From assembly GCA_003554585.1 (NCBI GenBank), contig PWGV01000093.1, positions 1 through 64,000 of the forward strand: a stretch of 64,000 nt of DNA, written 5' to 3'. The notes under the pieces are model-generated. The model saw only the letters and a list, made by a program, of their open reading frames with translations, was not told where the DNA came from and did not search any database. Below are positions 10,780-21,684 of the stretch, in pieces. This stretch comes from Halobacteroidaceae bacterium. Lineage in GTDB: Bacteria; Bacillota; Halanaerobiia; B1SED10-174. The stretch's first letter is position 1. Each line of letters starts with the position of its first letter. The translations under genes and the position numbers were made by a program.

Positions 10780-11633
10780 TTTTCTCCCTCCTCCCGGGGA
10801 GCATCTTCCAGGGTCACCCGGCCCAAAAACCCCTTCCTGAAATCCTGCAAAAGAAGAGATGCCGCTTTTTCCAGATAAATTGTTCCCCCCGGTTTAAAAC
10901 AACCTCTTGCCCTGCCAACACCTTCCAAAACTTCCCAGGGCATTTGTCCCTCCAGAGAAAAACCATATCTTTCTTCAAAACCGGGAACAGGCATTTTAAC
11001 GAGGAAACTTAAAAGTTCAGAAGCAACTTCCAGATTATCAAAAATTCCCTCGCGCAGTGCTCCAACCGAAGCAAGGATCAATCCGGTTTCCCGTCCCTGC
11101 TCTGGACCAGTAATTCCCGGGGTATCCAAAAGGGAAAGATCCTCACTCACCTTCAGCCACTGCTTGCCCCGGGTGGTTCCAGCCACATTCCCTGTTTTGG
11201 CCATTTTCCGGCCGGCCAGGGCGTTCAGGAGGGTCGATTTTCCCACATTGGGAATTCCTGCTACTATAATTCTCAGGGGCCTTCGACCCTTCTCCTTTTC
11301 TTCCCGGTCTTTTTTTATTTTTTTAGCCCTTTTCTCCATGAAATTCTTAAGCTCAGCCAATCCTTTTTTATTCGGAATATCAAGGGCAAAAACGGGGGTT
11401 CCCTTTGCCTGGAAGTATTCACACCACTTTTGAGTTTTCTTTTCATCCGCAAGGTCCCGTTTGGATAAAATAATTACTTTTTCCTGGTCCGTCAAATAAC
11501 GGTCCAAATCATAGGGTCGGCTGGTGTGGGGAACCCTTGCATCTCTAACCTCCAGCAATAAGTCGATCAGGGCAATATTATTCCGTAGTTCTTTTTTGGT
11601 TTTTACCATAAGGCCTGGATACCAGTTGTTCAT
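10773..11633 (-). CDS. rbgA: Ribosome biogenesis GTPase RbgA (YlqF), circularly permuted GTPase
   Basis: WYPGLMVKTKKELRNNIALIDLLLEVRDARVP; G1 GIPNVGKSTLLNAL after the G4 region. Confidence 0.95.
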   Translation of the reverse strand: MNNWYPGLMVKTKKELRNNIALIDLLLEVRDARVPHTSRPYDLDRYLTDQEKVIILSKRDLADEKKTQKWCEYFQAKGTPVFALDIPNKKGLAELKNFMEKRAKKIKKDREEKEKGRRPLRIIVAGIPNVGKSTLLNALAGRKMAKTGNVAGTTRGKQWLKVSEDLSLLDTPGITGPEQGRETGLILASVGALREGIFDNLEVASELLSFLVKMPVPGFEERYGFSLEGQMPWEVLEGVGRARGCFKPGGTIYLEKAASLLLQDFRKGFLGRVTLEDAPREEGENC

Positions 11634-11650
11634 TCATCTACCCCCATAAA

Positions 11651-11676
11651 CAAAGAGGGACAGAAGTCCCCCTTTG
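11651..11676 (-). terminator. Hairpin downstream of rplS (terminator or attenuator)
   Basis: Minus strand AAAGGGGGAC-TTCT-GTCCCTCTTT; one G-T wobble; weak T run. Confidence 0.55.
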
Positions 11677-11678
11677 GA

Positions 11679-12023
11679 TTAAAACCTTTTCTCTTTAACC
11701 CGGGCAGCACGCCCGACTCTCTTCCGCAGGTAGTAAAGCTTGGCCCGGTTGACATCGCCCCGGCGCACAACTTCAATTTTAGCTATATTGGGCGAATGAA
11801 GGGGAAAAGACCTTTCAACTCCAATTCCGTGGGATATTTTCCGCACGGTAAAGGTTTCCCTCATTCCGCCGCCCTTGCGTCGGAGAACAATCCCCTGGAA
11901 AACCTGAACCCTCTCCTTACCACCTTCAACGACGCGGACATGAACTTTAACTGTATCCCCGGGATTGAACTGGGGAAGGTTTTCTTTCATTTGTTTTTTT
12001 TCTACACGATCAACACTTTTCAT
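11679..12023 (-). CDS. rplS: 50S ribosomal protein L19
   Basis: [60 protein letters not shown]. Confidence 0.98.
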   Translation of the reverse strand: MKSVDRVEKKQMKENLPQFNPGDTVKVHVRVVEGGKERVQVFQGIVLRRKGGGMRETFTVRKISHGIGVERSFPLHSPNIAKIEVVRRGDVNRAKLYYLRKRVGRAARVKEKRF

Positions 12024-12774
12024 TTCTGTCCTCCTTTCCGCCCAGACCTGGTTTTATTTCAGCCTCGATTTCAGCCATTAGTTCCCGGTCCTCGGGGGCC
12101 AGATTAACCCTTTTTAGTAGATCGGGACGTTTTAACATAGTCTGGCGCAGACTTTCCTTTTTTCTCCACCGAGCAATTTTTTTATGGTCCCCGCTCAAAA
12201 GGACTTTGGGGACACGATGTCCTTTGAATTCTTCCGGCCGCGTATAGTGGGGGTGGTCTAAAAGACCCTGGTAAAAAGAATCACCCACTACTGAATCTTC
12301 ATCTCCCAAAACCTCGGGCAGCAGGCGAATAACGGCTTCCATTATTACCATCGCCGGGACCTCGCCCCCGTTCAAAACATAGTCCCCAATAGAAATTTCT
12401 TCATCAACAAGTTTTTCGCGAACCCTCTCATCAACACCTTCATAACGGCCACAGATCAGGACGAGATTTTTCAACTGGGCCAGTTCCCAGGCTTTTTCCT
12501 GATCAAAGGTACTTCCGTGAGGCGTAAGGAAAACTACCCGTTTGGGCTGGGGAAGTTCTTCAACTGCCCTCCAGATGGGTTCAGGTTTTAAAACCATTCC
12601 CGGGCCACCCCCGTAGGGGTAGTCATCAACCATCCGGTGCTTATCCAGAGCAAAATTCCGCAGGTCATGGGCCCGGATGTCGACGGCCTTCTTCTCCAGG
12701 GCTTTTTTTATGATCCCCAGCCGGAGGAAAGGATTAAAAAGTTCAGGAAAAATTGTTATTATATCAATCCGCAT
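12010..12774 (-). CDS. trmD: tRNA (guanine37-N1)-methyltransferase
   Basis: [33 protein letters not shown]; internal ATG used. Confidence 0.97.
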   Translation of the reverse strand: MRIDIITIFPELFNPFLRLGIIKKALEKKAVDIRAHDLRNFALDKHRMVDDYPYGGGPGMVLKPEPIWRAVEELPQPKRVVFLTPHGSTFDQEKAWELAQLKNLVLICGRYEGVDERVREKLVDEEISIGDYVLNGGEVPAMVIMEAVIRLLPEVLGDEDSVVGDSFYQGLLDHPHYTRPEEFKGHRVPKVLLSGDHKKIARWRKKESLRQTMLKRPDLLKRVNLAPEDRELMAEIEAEIKPGLGGKEDRNEKC

Positions 12775-13282
12775 TTTTCCCCGCCTCCCGCAGACCGGGC
12801 AGAAGCTCAACCTCCATCCGCCGTCCGGAAATATCAACCTTTTTTACAACCTTTTTCAAGGCCGGAACAGGAATTTCCTGATCTTCTTTAACCACAAGGT
12901 AAACATCGTTTCCTGGCAGAGACAAGACCTCCGTTAATTCTCCGAGGTGTTCTCCTGTAACGGAAAAAACCTCGATTCCAATCAGGTCGAAGATGTAATA
13001 CTCTCCCTGGGGCAGTTTTTTTCTCCAGGAAGCGGGGATTTTAAGGAGTTTGCCGCGCAGGGGCTCCGCTTCTTCAATAGAATCTATCCCCTTGATTTTC
13101 AAAAAAACAAAGTTTTGCTTCAAGCGGACCCCGCTAATTTCAAGTTCTTCCCAACCCGAAACCTCGGTAAAAACTCTTTCCAGCTCAAGAAACCTCTCTG
13201 GAAAACTGGTTAAAGCCTCAATTTTCAGCTCCCCTTTAATTCCCTGGGGTTTTAGAACTTTCCCCACAGCCAGGTAATCCAT
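12764..13282 (-). CDS. rimM: 16S rRNA processing protein RimM
   Basis: LAVGKVLKPQGIKGELKIEALTSFPERF; PRC-barrel C-terminus. Confidence 0.95.
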   Translation of the reverse strand: MDYLAVGKVLKPQGIKGELKIEALTSFPERFLELERVFTEVSGWEELEISGVRLKQNFVFLKIKGIDSIEEAEPLRGKLLKIPASWRKKLPQGEYYIFDLIGIEVFSVTGEHLGELTEVLSLPGNDVYLVVKEDQEIPVPALKKVVKKVDISGRRMEVELLPGLREAGKNAD

Positions 13283-13309
13283 AACTACACCTCACTAAGG
13301 GAAAAAGAT

Positions 13310-13540
13310 TTATTCCAGGATATCCACCTGGCTCCTTTTTCCCTCCCGGGCAGCCGAGGCTTTGGCCAAAGTTCGGATTGCCTTGGCAATTCTACCCTGT
13401 TTACCAATAACCTTGCCCATATCTTCCTCGGCGACTTTGATGCCAACCCGGATCATTTTGTCTTCTTCCTCAACCAATACTTCTACCTGTTCGGGATTAT
13501 CTACAAGCGCACAGGCTATAAACCTGATTAATTCTTGCAA
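13310..13540 (-). CDS. khpA: KH-domain RNA-binding protein KhpA (YlqC)
   Basis: IRFIACALVDNPEQVEV..EEDMGKVIGKQGRIAKAIRTL. Confidence 0.95.
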   Translation of the reverse strand: MQELIRFIACALVDNPEQVEVLVEEEDKMIRVGIKVAEEDMGKVIGKQGRIAKAIRTLAKASAAREGKRSQVDILE

Positions 13541-13556
13541 AGGAAGCCCTCCTTAA

Positions 13557-13829
13557 CTATTTCTGCTGTTGAAATTTTTCCATTATACCGGCTTTGCGGA
13601 AAAGGGTCCGAACCGTGTCCGAAGGGCGGGCGCCTTTTGCCAGCCAGTCCAGGGCTTTTTCTTCTTCAATTTTTACTTCAGCGGGTTCCCGGGTAGGATT
13701 ATAATAACCAAGTTCGTCGATAAAACGTCCATCCGGAGCCCTGCGAGAATCCGCTACCACCAACCGATAAAATGCATTCCTTTTTGCACCCATTCTTTTT
13801 AACCTGATTTTTACAGCCAAATCTTTCAC
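13557..13829 (-). CDS. rpsP: 30S ribosomal protein S16
   Basis: [40 protein letters not shown]. Confidence 0.98.
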   Translation of the reverse strand: MKDLAVKIRLKRMGAKRNAFYRLVVADSRRAPDGRFIDELGYYNPTREPAEVKIEEEKALDWLAKGARPSDTVRTLFRKAGIMEKFQQQK

Positions 13830-13842
13830 CTCCGCTTGTTTT

Positions 13843-15183
13843 CTAAAAGGGGAAGGGGTTTTTCATCATGGAACTCTTCCCCGATTTTTGGAATCTCTTC
13901 ATCATTTTTTTCATTTCCTTAAACTGCTTGAGCAGGCGGTTAACCTCCTGGGTAGAGGTTCCACTTCCCTGAGCAATCCTGCGCCGGCGGCTGCCATCAA
14001 TAATTTCCGGTTCCTGACGTTCTTTTTTGGTCATAGAATTGATTATTGCCTCGGTGTAGACCAGCTGTTTTTCATCAACCTGGAGATTTTTTAGCATTTT
14101 CTTGTTGCCCATTCCGGGCAGCATGCCAATTATATCTTCCAGGGGACCCATTTCCCGAACCTGGTGGAGTTGTTCGAGGAAATCATCAAAGGTAAAGCTG
14201 GCTTCCCGGAGCTTTTGTTCCATTTTCTTGGCTTGTTCCCGGTCGTAGCTTGCTTCAGCCTTCTCAATTAACCCCAGGACATCGCCCATTCCCAGAATTC
14301 TGGAAGCAAGGCGGTCGGGGTGAAATGGTTCCAGGGCGTCAGCCTTTTCCCCAACCCCAACGAATTTAATTGGAGCATCGGTTACTGCCTTAATAGAAAG
14401 GGCCGCACCTCCCCGGGCATCACCATCCATTTTAGTCAGGATCACACCGGTTAAGCCCAGATCCCGGTTAAAACTCTCAGCAAGATTTACCGCGTCCTGA
14501 CCAGTCATGGAATCGGCCACCAGGAGAATTTCTCCGGGCTCAATGTCTTTTTTCAGGCCTTTGAGCTCGGTCATCATTTCTTCATTAATATGCAGCCGAC
14601 CTGCGGTATCAATAATGACCGGTTCAAAACCTTCGCGCCGGGCCTTGGAAAGAGCACCCCGGCAAATATCACGGGGGCTGGTTCCAGTTCCCAGCGAAAA
14701 AACTTCCAGGCCTGTCTGCTGGCCAAGAGTTTCCAGCTGGTCAATAGCAGCGGGACGATAAATATCAGCAGCAACCAGGAGCGGTTTTTTCCCATTTTTT
14801 CGCAGGTAATTGCCAAGTTTGGCTGTTGCTGTAGTTTTACCTGCGCCCTGCAAACCTACCAGCATGATCACGGGAATATCTCCAGTTAAATGGAGCTCTT
14901 CCCGTTCACTGCCCATTAGTTCGGTTAGCTCCTGCTGGACAATCTTCACAACCTGTTGGCCGGGGGTCAGGCTGGAAAGAACCTCTTCTCCCACAGCTTT
15001 CTCTTCAACCCTGGCCACGAAGTTTTTAACTACTTTGAAATTCACATCAGCCTCCAGCAGGGCCATTTTTACCTCCCGCAGGACTTCTTTTACGTCCCGG
15101 GGGGAAATTTTACCCTTGCTGCGCAGCTTTTGCATTGCTCCCTGCAGTTTTTCGGAAAGGTTGGCAAAAACCAAAGGTACCAA
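13843..15183 (-). CDS. ffh: Signal recognition particle protein Ffh
   Basis: [44 protein letters not shown]; Met-rich M domain. Confidence 0.98.
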   Translation of the reverse strand: MVPLVFANLSEKLQGAMQKLRSKGKISPRDVKEVLREVKMALLEADVNFKVVKNFVARVEEKAVGEEVLSSLTPGQQVVKIVQQELTELMGSEREELHLTGDIPVIMLVGLQGAGKTTATAKLGNYLRKNGKKPLLVAADIYRPAAIDQLETLGQQTGLEVFSLGTGTSPRDICRGALSKARREGFEPVIIDTAGRLHINEEMMTELKGLKKDIEPGEILLVADSMTGQDAVNLAESFNRDLGLTGVILTKMDGDARGGAALSIKAVTDAPIKFVGVGEKADALEPFHPDRLASRILGMGDVLGLIEKAEASYDREQAKKMEQKLREASFTFDDFLEQLHQVREMGPLEDIIGMLPGMGNKKMLKNLQVDEKQLVYTEAIINSMTKKERQEPEIIDGSRRRRIAQGSGTSTQEVNRLLKQFKEMKKMMKRFQKSGKSSMMKNPFPF

Positions 15184-15190
15184 TCCCCTC

Positions 15191-15523
15191 TCAAATTTTT
15201 TCCATCCGGTTTATCATTTCCAGCAATCCGTCACGTTCCTTGCACGAACAGTTTTCCAGGCCTTTTTTAATTTCTTCCAGGCCTTTTTTCAACTTGCGAT
15301 CCCTTTTGACCAGGCCCATCCTTTCTTCATACTCCTGCAGGATTTTTTCCGCCCGGTGCAGGTGATCATAAACCGCCTGCCGGCTTATGGTAAGAGTTTC
15401 CCCAATTTCGCCCAGGGAAAGGTTCTCGAAATAATAAAGGCGGATAATTTCCCTTTGTTTCGGAGTAAGAAGCAAACCATAAAAATCAAAGAGATGGCCA
15501 ATAAGGACCGTTTTCTCCAACAT
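15191..15523 (-). CDS. ylxM: YlxM family DNA-binding protein
   Basis: DFYGLLLTPKQREIIRLYYFENLSLGEIGETLTISRQAVYDHLHRAEKIL. Confidence 0.94.
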   Translation of the reverse strand: MLEKTVLIGHLFDFYGLLLTPKQREIIRLYYFENLSLGEIGETLTISRQAVYDHLHRAEKILQEYEERMGLVKRDRKLKKGLEEIKKGLENCSCKERDGLLEMINRMEKI

Positions 15524-15567
15524 AAAACCACCTGCAGTCTGTTAAGGATAACAGCTTTACAGGTGAT

Positions 15568-15596
15568 AGTATATTAAACCAAACTCCTTTTGTCAA
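15568..15596 (-). promoter_or_regulatory. Sigma-A promoter for ylxM-ffh
   Basis: Minus strand TTGACA-17 nt-TATACT, upstream of ylxM. Confidence 0.85.
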
Positions 15597-15620
15597 GACC
15601 ATTCTGGGGAAAAAAGCAAT

Positions 15621-16520
15621 TTATTCGCTACCCTCGAGCAGTTGTTCAACAAAAAGTTCCGGTTCAAAAGGTTTTAAATCTTCCATGCCCTCTCCCAGTC
15701 CAAGTTTAAAAACTGGTAATTTTAGTTCCCGGGCCAGGGGAAAAACAATTCCACCTTTTGCGGTTCCATCCAGCTTGGTCAGGATTACTCCGTCAATAGT
15801 CAAAGAATCGTTAAAAGTCCTTCCCTGCTCCAGTGCGTTCTGGCCGTTGGTAGCGTCCAGGACCAGCAGGGTTTTCAGGTTGCACTCTTCCTTACCCAGG
15901 ACCCTTTTGATTTTCTTGAGTTCCTCCATCAGGTTTTTCTCTGTATGCAGCCTGCCTGCAGTGTCAATCAGCAGGAGATTCTTGCCGCGGGCCCGGGCCG
16001 CCTCGCGGGCGTCATAGCACACTGCAGCCGGATCAGAACCGGGGCTCTGGGCTATAATGGGGACGTTAAGCCGATTTCCCCAGACTTTTAACTGTTCTAT
16101 TGCTGCAGCCCGAAAAGTATCTCCGGCCACGAGAAGAGGAGCAAAACCTTCGTCTTTATAATAATGGGCAAGTTTGGCCAGGGAAGTTGTTTTTCCCGAA
16201 CCATTTACACCAACAATCAGCAGGATATTCAACTGGTCCTGGTTCAGTTCGAGCTTACTAACCTGGAGAAATCCCGAAAGGAGTCGTTTGAATTCAGCAA
16301 AAAGCTCTTCCCCCTCCAGATTTTTTTCTTTCTGCTGCTGGCGGAGTTCTTCGATTAATTCCATTGTAGTGTTAACTCCAACATCTCCCTGGATTAAAAG
16401 TTCCTCCAGTTGTTCGTAAAAATCCTCGTCCACCTTGCCCCGGAAGAGGCCAACAGTATTTTTCCAAATGCCCTGGCGTGTTTTGGCCAGCCCCGATTTT
16501 AATTTATCTATAAGGCTCAT
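15621..16520 (-). CDS. ftsY: Signal recognition particle receptor FtsY
   Basis: LLIVGVNGSGKTTSLAKLAHYYKDEGFAPLLVAGDTFRAAAIEQL. Confidence 0.97.
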   Translation of the reverse strand: MSLIDKLKSGLAKTRQGIWKNTVGLFRGKVDEDFYEQLEELLIQGDVGVNTTMELIEELRQQQKEKNLEGEELFAEFKRLLSGFLQVSKLELNQDQLNILLIVGVNGSGKTTSLAKLAHYYKDEGFAPLLVAGDTFRAAAIEQLKVWGNRLNVPIIAQSPGSDPAAVCYDAREAARARGKNLLLIDTAGRLHTEKNLMEELKKIKRVLGKEECNLKTLLVLDATNGQNALEQGRTFNDSLTIDGVILTKLDGTAKGGIVFPLARELKLPVFKLGLGEGMEDLKPFEPELFVEQLLEGSE

Positions 16521-16776
16521 GGGAGTACCCTCCTTAACCTATTATTTTTTTCCCTGGAAATCCCAACCTATTTTCAGTTGCAGGTAAATTTCTATCTTAC
16601 CGCGGAAGCCTCCTTGCCTGAAAAAATGGTGTTTCCTGATCACCTTTTCCAGGACCTCAAGAGCAGGAACTGCTCCTGGAAACCTTACTGGGGATAATAT
16701 TTTCCACCAGAAAGCATTCCTCCTGCAGGCGACGTTTCCGCTGTTGAAAACCAAATATGGAACCAAAAATTAACCA

Positions 16777-16801
16777 AAGACCGGGAGGGAAAACCGGTCT
16801 T
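16777..16801 (-). terminator. Terminator-like hairpin downstream of smc
   Basis: AAGACCGG-N9-CCGGTCTT stem; only a weak T tract. Confidence 0.45.
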
Positions 16802-16833
16802 GGGAATTTTCTCCTCTTTTTAGGTTAGGCTTT

Positions 16834-19800
16834 TCAACTGGCCTTTTCCTTCAACCGGTAGGATATTATTTTAGAAATTCCTTCCTCTTCCATGGTTATC
16901 CCATATATGGTATTGGCTTCCGCAATTGTTCTTTTGCGGTGGGTGATAATTATAAATTGAGATAGCTCATTGATGTCCGAGAGGAAGGAGATAAACCGAT
17001 CCACATTGGCATCGTCCAGGGGGGCATCAATTTCGTCGAGGACGTAAAATGGACAGGGTTTTACCTTCATCAGGGCAAAAAGAAGGGCAATAGCGGTCAG
17101 GGCTTTTTCTCCACCGGACATGAGAGATAATTTCTGCAATTTTTTCCCCGGGGGCTGAGCCACAACCTCAACACCAGTTTCCAGGAGTTCCTCCTCATTG
17201 GAAAGGTAGAGGTGAGCTTTGCCCCCCTGGAATAGTTTGCTGAAAACATCTTCAAATTCCCGACTGACCCTTTTAAAGGTTGCCAGGAATTTCTTTGCCA
17301 TGGTCCGGTCAATGCCTTCTATAATCCGGTTCAAAGTATCCTGGGCTTCCCTTAAATCCCTGTGTTGTTCCCGCATGAAATTCAAGCGTTTCTCCAGGGC
17401 TTCGTATTCTTCTATTGCCCCCAGGTTTACAGGGCCCATTTTTTCCTTTTTATTTTTTAATTCTTTAATTTCACTATCCGCCCCGCGCAGATCCAGTTTT
17501 TCATCGGCATGTTTTTGCGCGTTTTCAATATTCAGGTTATACTCCCGGTCAAGCCAGTCCACAATTTTCTCCCGTTCTCCTTCCAGCCTTGTTTCTTCGA
17601 GCTGAAGGCCGTGGAGTTTTTTATCTTCTTTTTCCAGAACTTCCCCCAGCGTTTCCAGTTCATTCTGCAACTGGCTTTCCTTCTCTTCAAGTTCTAATTT
17701 TTGGGTTTCTGATTCCTGCAGTTGAACCTCTTTTGCAATTTTTTCTTCGCGGAAGGAGGTTTTTTGTTCTTTCCAGTTTTCAATATTATCCTCCAGTTGA
17801 GAAATTGATTTTTCCAGGGCCTGTTTTTGTTCTTCCTTTTCCTGCTGCTCTGCGTTTATTTCTTCAACTTCTTCCCGGTTTTTTTCCAGTCTTTGCCGGA
17901 GGTGATTATAGTGCTGGCGGGTTTCCGCCATTTCCACCCTCAGGTCCATTACCGAATTCTGATGTTCGCCCCGTTTTAAATCCAGTTCCTCCAGTTCTCG
18001 TTCCAATTTATTCAGGCCACTTCTTTTCTCCTGGACCTCTTCCTGCCATGACTTTATGGTTTCCTGCTTATTCTCAACTGATTGTTTTACCTTTTTTAAT
18101 TCTTTTGCCAGCTGGTTAAGGCGTTTTTCCTGCTCTTCCAGCCCGGAATTCATTTGAGCAAGGTTTTTTTCCTGCAGGTTAATATCTTTTTCCTGAGCTT
18201 TTTCTTCCAGCTGCAATTCATAAATTTTTCCCCGGTTATCTTCTTGTTTTTTCCGCAGGCTATTCTGTTCGGCTTCCTTTTCTTTTAACCTTGATTCCAA
18301 ACTGTCCAGGTTTTTTTGTAGTTTTTTCAGCGTTTTATTTAATTCTGCTTCCTGGCTGGAGCCACTGAAAAGAGTTCTCCTTCTTCGGCTGCCCCCGGTT
18401 ATTGCACCCCCGGGCTGGATAATATCTCCATCCAGGGTCACAAACCGCAATCTATTCCCCGTTTCCCGGGAGGCCTTAACTGCTTGATCCATTTTTTCTG
18501 ATACAATTACCCTGCCCAGGAGGTTGGAAAATACCGGCTTTAACTCCGGGGAAAAGCGGATCAATTCTAATCCAGTTCCCAGTATTCCTGGCATTTTTAT
18601 ATTTTTTTCTTCGGAAGAATTCAAAGAACGTTCGTTGATCAAATCCAGGGGCAAAAATGTCGCCCGTCCCGAGTTATTTTCTTTTAACATCTGGATGGCT
18701 TTCCTGGCGGCCTGGTCGGATTCCGTTATTATATTCTGTTCCCGACCTTCCAGGGCGGCAGCTATTGCATCCGAGTAACGGGCATCAACTTCAAACGATT
18801 CAGAAATAATCCCTAAAATACCGGTAAGTTTCTCGGCCTGGGCAGCTTCCAGGACAGCTCTAACTCCTCCATGGTAGCCCCGGCCCTTCTCTCGAAAATC
18901 ACTGAGGACCACAAGCCTGTTCCGGACACTTTCCAGATCTTTTTGCAGTTCATCTTTTTCCTCGCACATTCTCTGAAGTTCTGTCTGGGTTTCTTTTAAT
19001 TTTCCGTTAGTTTTTTTACTTGCCTCCCTGAAACCACCCAGTTCTTTCTTTTTCTTGTCCAAACTGGCCTTACTTTGGTCCAGGTTGTTTTTTAGTTCAA
19101 CCACATTTTGCTCCAGTGTCTCCCGGGTTTTTTCCAGTTCCTGAATTCTGGTTTCTAAACGGGTTTGTTCGCCTTCTAATTCCTGGACCTTTTGCCTTTT
19201 CTGGTGAAGGTCATTTAATAAATCTTTAATTTCTCTTCTCAGAACCTCCCTTTTCTGGTGAAGGTCATCACCCCGGGTTATTTTTTTCTGTTCTTCCTGG
19301 GAAAAGGAATCCAGTTTTTCTTCTAAGGCTTTGACTTTTTTATTTTTGGCTTCCAGTTCAGCCTCAATTTCCTGCCCTTCTTTTTTCTTCCTTGCATAAC
19401 TCTGGGTCAGGGTTTCCAGGGTGTTTAACTTTTCCTTTTTGGAAGCCCGGTTAACCCGGATCTTTTCCTGGTTTATTTCGATCTTGTTGCTGAGAACATC
19501 GGCCTTGTTGCCCAGCTGGTATATTTCCTGCCTCGTTTTATCCAGTTCCTGGGTTACCTCTTTCCGCCGGGAAAGGGCAACTTTCAAATCTTTTTCGACT
19601 TTTTTGTGCTGATCTTTTTTTCCCTGAAATTGATTCTGGCAGATTTCAACCTCGCCTTGCAGGGCATCCAATCTTTCCGAGTAGTTATTATATCGCTTGA
19701 GGAGTAGGTTTACCTCAAGCAAAAAAAGGCGGTCCTGGATATCCATGTACTTCCGGGCTGCCCGGGCCTGTTTTTTCAAGGGCTGGGCCTGCCGGTTAAG

Positions 19801-20391
19801 TTCAAAGATAATATCCCTGATCCGCCGTTGTTGTTGTTGAGTATGTTCGAGTTTGCCATAAGCTTCTTTCTTGCGATATTTGTACTTGATAATTCCAGCG
19901 GCCTCTTCAAAAAGTTCCCTGCGGTCTGAGGGTTTACTCATTAGAATTGTTTCAATTTTCCCCTGGCCCAGGATTGAAGAGGAATCTTTGCGAATCCCAC
20001 CGTCAATAAGCAGGTTTTCTATATCTTTAAGCCGGCAAACTTCTCCATTCAAAAGGTAGTTGCTTCCATGAGTCTGGTTTACTCTCCTGGTTATCCGGAC
20101 CTCGTCTTCCGCCAGAGGTAATTCGCCCATGGAATTATCTAAAATCAAGGTCACCTCAGCAGATTTTTTCGGACCTCTTTTTAATGTCCCCGAAAAAATC
20201 AAATCTTCCATTTTGCCACCGCGAAGGGTTTTAGCACTCTGCTCTCCTAAAACCCAGCGGATCGCATCAACTATATTGCTCTTACCACTACCATTCGGTC
20301 CAACAACCGCCGTTATTTCCTTGTCAAACCAGACTGTCACCTTATCCGGGAAAGATTTAAACCCGTTAAGCGTGATGCCCTTGATGTGCAT
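16834..20391 (-). CDS. smc: Chromosome segregation protein SMC
   Basis: MHIKGITLNGFKSFPDKVTVWFDKEITAVVGPNGSGKSNIVDAIRWVLGEQSAKTLRG; coiled coil, hinge, C-terminal LSLMSGGEKALTAIAL. Confidence 0.98.
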   Translation of the reverse strand: MHIKGITLNGFKSFPDKVTVWFDKEITAVVGPNGSGKSNIVDAIRWVLGEQSAKTLRGGKMEDLIFSGTLKRGPKKSAEVTLILDNSMGELPLAEDEVRITRRVNQTHGSNYLLNGEVCRLKDIENLLIDGGIRKDSSSILGQGKIETILMSKPSDRRELFEEAAGIIKYKYRKKEAYGKLEHTQQQQRRIRDIIFELNRQAQPLKKQARAARKYMDIQDRLFLLEVNLLLKRYNNYSERLDALQGEVEICQNQFQGKKDQHKKVEKDLKVALSRRKEVTQELDKTRQEIYQLGNKADVLSNKIEINQEKIRVNRASKKEKLNTLETLTQSYARKKKEGQEIEAELEAKNKKVKALEEKLDSFSQEEQKKITRGDDLHQKREVLRREIKDLLNDLHQKRQKVQELEGEQTRLETRIQELEKTRETLEQNVVELKNNLDQSKASLDKKKKELGGFREASKKTNGKLKETQTELQRMCEEKDELQKDLESVRNRLVVLSDFREKGRGYHGGVRAVLEAAQAEKLTGILGIISESFEVDARYSDAIAAALEGREQNIITESDQAARKAIQMLKENNSGRATFLPLDLINERSLNSSEEKNIKMPGILGTGLELIRFSPELKPVFSNLLGRVIVSEKMDQAVKASRETGNRLRFVTLDGDIIQPGGAITGGSRRRRTLFSGSSQEAELNKTLKKLQKNLDSLESRLKEKEAEQNSLRKKQEDNRGKIYELQLEEKAQEKDINLQEKNLAQMNSGLEEQEKRLNQLAKELKKVKQSVENKQETIKSWQEEVQEKRSGLNKLERELEELDLKRGEHQNSVMDLRVEMAETRQHYNHLRQRLEKNREEVEEINAEQQEKEEQKQALEKSISQLEDNIENWKEQKTSFREEKIAKEVQLQESETQKLELEEKESQLQNELETLGEVLEKEDKKLHGLQLEETRLEGEREKIVDWLDREYNLNIENAQKHADEKLDLRGADSEIKELKNKKEKMGPVNLGAIEEYEALEKRLNFMREQHRDLREAQDTLNRIIEGIDRTMAKKFLATFKRVSREFEDVFSKLFQGGKAHLYLSNEEELLETGVEVVAQPPGKKLQKLSLMSGGEKALTAIALLFALMKVKPCPFYVLDEIDAPLDDANVDRFISFLSDINELSQFIIITHRKRTIAEANTIYGITMEEEGISKIISYRLKEKAS

Positions 20392-20427
20392 TGTCTTCCC
20401 CCATTTCTCCAGATCATCAACAAAAAA

Positions 20428-20688
20428 TTAGCGCGGCTCAACAACAAATTTGATTGCAGTCCGCTCCTCCCCATCTATCTCGATTTCAGCAAAGGAAGGA
20501 TACATCACCAGATTCATCCCGTTTGGGGCCACATAACCTCGACAAATAGCTATTGCTTTCACCGCCTGGTTAATGGCTCCTGCTCCAATAGCCTGCATTT
20601 CCACCCGCTTTTCATTTCTCAACACTGCCGCAAGGGCTCCTGCTACTGCTTTGGGTTTTGATTTTGCTGATACCTTTAAAAGTTCCAT
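20428..20688 (-). CDS. spoVS: Stage V sporulation protein S
   Basis: MELLKVSAKSKPKAVAGALAAVLRNEKRVEMQAIGAGAINQAVKAIAICRGYVAPNG. Confidence 0.96.
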   Translation of the reverse strand: MELLKVSAKSKPKAVAGALAAVLRNEKRVEMQAIGAGAINQAVKAIAICRGYVAPNGMNLVMYPSFAEIEIDGEERTAIKFVVEPR

Positions 20689-20795
20689 CTTTTTTCCCCC
20701 TTTTTTTGTATTCAACTGCAAATTTGACAACAACCGGAAGTAATCTATTGCTTTATTATAATAATTCTACATCAATCACGATAAACCTTTCTAAA

Positions 20796-21506
20796 TCAAC
20801 TGCTGGAACCTTTCTTTAAATTATTAATTTCTTTTTGGGTTAATTTGCGAAATTTCCCCGGAGAAAGGTCTTTGAGCTCAATGGGCCCCAGAGAAATCCG
20901 CTGAAGTCTTTTAACCGGAAGGTTGAGACTCCCCATCATTCGCCTTACCTGGCGGTTTCTTCCTTCATGAATGGTCAGTTCAATCAGGCCGGGTTCAATT
21001 AACCTGGCTCGACCGGGAGAAGTGGGCCCATCTTCCAGATTAATACCCCCTGCCAGTTTTTCCAGTTCCTTCTTTCCCACCCCGGTTTCGGTCCAGACCA
21101 GGTAGGTTTTTTCTATTTCGTAACTGGGGTGAGTAATTTTAAAGGTTAATTCCCCATCGTTGGTAAGGAGTAAAAGACCCTCGGTATTCCAATCCAGCCT
21201 CCCCACCGGGTGCAGCTCTTGATATGCGGGGGGCAAAAAGTCCATTATTGTCGGCCTGCCCTGGGGATCGGATTTACTTGTAATACAATAGAGTGGTTTA
21301 TGAAAAGCAAGATAAACCAACTGGGCTTTAGCAGTAGCTTGCCCATCCACGGTTATAAGATCTTTATCGGGATCAACTTTGGTACCGAGTTCGCGCACAA
21401 TCTCGCCATTAACCGCAACCCGGCCTGCGGCGATATATTCTTCGGATTTTCTCCGGGAGGCTACACCCCGCCGGGCCAGAACTTTTTGTAATCTTTCCAC
21501 ACCCAA
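20796..21506 (-). CDS. rluB: 23S rRNA pseudouridine synthase RluB-like
   Basis: S4-like N-terminus; GRLDWNTEGLLLLTNDGEL. Confidence 0.93.
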   Translation of the reverse strand: MGVERLQKVLARRGVASRRKSEEYIAAGRVAVNGEIVRELGTKVDPDKDLITVDGQATAKAQLVYLAFHKPLYCITSKSDPQGRPTIMDFLPPAYQELHPVGRLDWNTEGLLLLTNDGELTFKITHPSYEIEKTYLVWTETGVGKKELEKLAGGINLEDGPTSPGRARLIEPGLIELTIHEGRNRQVRRMMGSLNLPVKRLQRISLGPIELKDLSPGKFRKLTQKEINNLKKGSSS

Positions 21507-21655
21507 TACCCCCTTCAGCCCTCCTGCTTTCCAGCAGTAGGCGATGAATTTCTTCTAACTATGTAGGGAGCGGCTTTTTGGTTATTACTCTATCCAGCTT
21601 AAAATCTGGTTTGGTTTATGGCAAACCCTTTTAAGCTCTTCCCAGACCTAAAACG

Positions 21656-21684
21656 AAAAAAAGGGGTTGACTAGCTACCCCCTT
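21656..21684 (-). terminator. Terminator overlapping the scpB stop codon
   Basis: Minus strand AAGGGGgtagctagtcaaCCCCTT followed by TTTTTTT. Confidence 0.6.

Noticed and set aside
10773-11633. Circular permutation of the GTPase domain in RbgA
   Set aside because: Real, but well-established for the YlqF/RbgA family; not novel.
14810-15577. 255-aa plus-strand ORF
   Set aside because: Antisense to ffh/ylxM; no recognisable motifs.
16542-16766. 74-aa minus-strand ORF between smc and ftsY
   Set aside because: No recognisable family or good start context; kept only as part of the gap finding.
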